A stretch of DNA of 6,715 nt from Accumulibacter sp. (GTDB lineage: Bacteria > Pseudomonadota > Gammaproteobacteria > Burkholderiales > Rhodocyclaceae). This document shows, piece by piece, positions 5,655-6,715 of this stretch (positions are counted from its first letter, which is position 1; each line of letters starts with the position of its first letter). The notes below the pieces were generated by a model. The model was not told where the DNA came from and did no database searches. It saw only the letters and a list, made by a program, of their open reading frames with translations. The stretch is taken from positions 1-6,715 of the forward strand of contig JAISQQ010000208.1 of the NCBI GenBank assembly GCA_031274075.1, in the 5' to 3' direction. A program made the translations under genes and the position numbers.

Positions 5655-6715
5655 ATGGCCCTCATGTTTCCGCGCCTCGCGCGCAATTTCGCCAGAAATG
5701 GCTATTTTCCGACCGACGAAGCGACGCTCGAACGCTCGCTTTCGGCACTCGCTCCCGGCGACGGGCCGATGTGTCTTCTCGATCCCTGCGCCGGCGAAGG
5801 CGTGGCCCTCGCCGAAACCGCGCACGCCCTCGGGCGCGGGCAGGTCAAGGCGTATGCCGTCGAATACGACGCCGAACGCGCGGCCCACGCGCGGCAACTC
5901 GTCGATCGCTGTCTCCATGCCGACCTGATGGATACCATCATCAGCCGGCAAAGCTTCGGCCTCTTGTGGCTCAACCCGCCCTACGGCGACCTCTCCAAAG
6001 GCGCCGACGGCAACATCGGCTATCAAGGCCAGGGGCGCCCCCGGCTGGAGAAGCTCTTTTACCAGCGTGCGCTGCCGCTCTTGCAGTACGGCGGCATCCT
6101 GGTCTTCCTCCTTCCGTCCTACGTGCTCGACGCCGAACTGGTCGGCTGGCTGACGCGCCATTTCGCCGATCTTCGCCTCTACCGCGCGGTGGAGACGCAG
6201 TTCAAACAGGTGGTGATCTTCGGCCGCCGGATTCGCGCGCGCGAGCCGACGTCAACATCGCTCAAGGAAACGCGCGCCCACCTGCTACAGATCGGGCGCG
6301 GCGAGGCCGAAGCGGAAGAATTGCCGCCCGAATGGCCGTTCCGGCCGTATCTCGTCCCCGCCAGCGCCTCCGAGCCGCGGCATTTTTATCGCGTGACGAT
6401 GGAACCGGAACAGTTCGCCGAAGAGGTTTCGCGGCTGCAAGGTCTGTGGCCGATGTTCGATACGCACCTGGGCGCGGCGCAGCAAGCCTTGCGCCCGCCG
6501 GCGCGCGCCTTGTCGCACTGGCATCTCGCCCTGGCGCTTGCGGCCGGCGCGATCTCCGGCGTGGTGCGGTCCCGCTCCGGGCGCGTGATGGTCGTCAAGG
6601 GGGATACCCACAAGACGAAGTCGCGGAAGACGGAGTACACCGAACGCGAGGACGGTTCCGTGGCCGAGACGCGCATTCTCACCGACCAGTTTATCCCCGT
6701 CATCCGCGCCTGGGA
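5655..6715 (+). CDS. DUF6094-like class I SAM-dependent methyltransferase, 3' end off the window
   Basis: The first 353 codons of a Rossmann-fold methyltransferase are present, with no stop before the right edge. GGAG at 5645-5648 is six bases before the ATG. The SAM-binding motif I is LDPCAGEG (residues 42-49), the acidic end of strand 2 is VEYD (69-72), and motif IV is NPPYGD (107-112). NPPY is the catalytic motif of N6-adenine and some other amino-methyltransferases. Later blocks include the motif FLLPSYVLD, LSHWHLALALAAG and VVKGDTHKTK, then TDQFIPVIRAW at the edge. This order, including the MALMFPRLARNF..GYFPT start, matches my memory of DUF6094-domain proteins carried by proteobacterial ICEs and plasmids. 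The homologues as I recall them end soon after this point. No restriction enzyme or specificity subunit is visible next to it, so an orphan DNA methyltransferase or a replicon housekeeping role is possible. The DNA substrate is inferred from the motif only. Confidence 0.88.
   Translation, partial: MALMFPRLARNFARNGYFPTDEATLERSLSALAPGDGPMCLLDPCAGEGVALAETAHALGRGQVKAYAVEYDAERAAHARQLVDRCLHADLMDTIISRQSFGLLWLNPPYGDLSKGADGNIGYQGQGRPRLEKLFYQRALPLLQYGGILVFLLPSYVLDAELVGWLTRHFADLRLYRAVETQFKQVVIFGRRIRAREPTSTSLKETRAHLLQIGRGEAEAEELPPEWPFRPYLVPASASEPRHFYRVTMEPEQFAEEVSRLQGLWPMFDTHLGAAQQALRPPARALSHWHLALALAAGAISGVVRSRSGRVMVVKGDTHKTKSRKTEYTEREDGSVAETRILTDQFIPVIRAW

Noticed and set aside
4647..6161. Long (504-codon) open frame on the minus strand
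   Set aside because: It lies antisense to two well-supported genes with ribosome sites and motifs, has Gly/Arg/Glu-rich low-similarity composition, and is typical of shadow frames in high-GC coding DNA.
1..6715. CRISPR array, tRNA or rRNA genes
   Set aside because: No regularly spaced repeat array was found, and no cloverleaf-like or rRNA-like sequence was noticed on reading both strands.

Overview
The window looks like accessory DNA from a high-GC proteobacterium, probably beta- or gammaproteobacterial. It is a mosaic of insertion elements set into what resembles an integrative conjugative element (ICE) or plasmid backbone. The organism call rests on high GC, the ISAs1-type transposase, the recombinase-trio element and a DUF6094-type methyltransferase of the kind found on proteobacterial ICEs and plasmids. 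The sequence gives no direct taxonomic marker.

Layout. (1) Positions 1-820, minus strand: the first ~270 codons of an ISAs1-family DDE transposase, interrupted by one in-frame amber codon (443-445) and running off the left edge. (2) Positions 836-4281: an apparently complete RIT (recombinase-in-trio) element. Three tyrosine recombinase genes, ritA, ritB and ritC, are on the plus strand and joined by ATGA stop/start overlaps. They are bounded by a perfect 28-bp terminal inverted repeat. Each terminus has the same layout: two direct copies of TTATGTGGA 17 bp apart, plus a third, inverted copy further in, giving an 82-bp mirror-symmetric end on each side. (3) Positions 4282-4434: the 50-codon 3' end of a gene whose upstream part is missing, starting exactly at the RIT right end. 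(4) Positions 4435-4934: a gene-free stretch with one strong intrinsic terminator, a second bidirectional one, and a further hairpin. (5) Positions 4935-5618: a conserved-looking hypothetical gene. (6) From 5655 to the right edge: a DUF6094-like class I SAM-dependent methyltransferase with an NPPY motif, 36 bp downstream and probably co-transcribed with the hypothetical gene.

How the parts relate. The three recombinases should be co-translated and act together on the repeated TTATGTGGA sites at the element ends. The left flank of the RIT element is a truncated IS and the right flank is a truncated unrelated gene, with no visible target duplication. The locus has therefore probably been rearranged since, or during, insertion. 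The last two genes belong to the host replicon or ICE backbone rather than to the RIT element.
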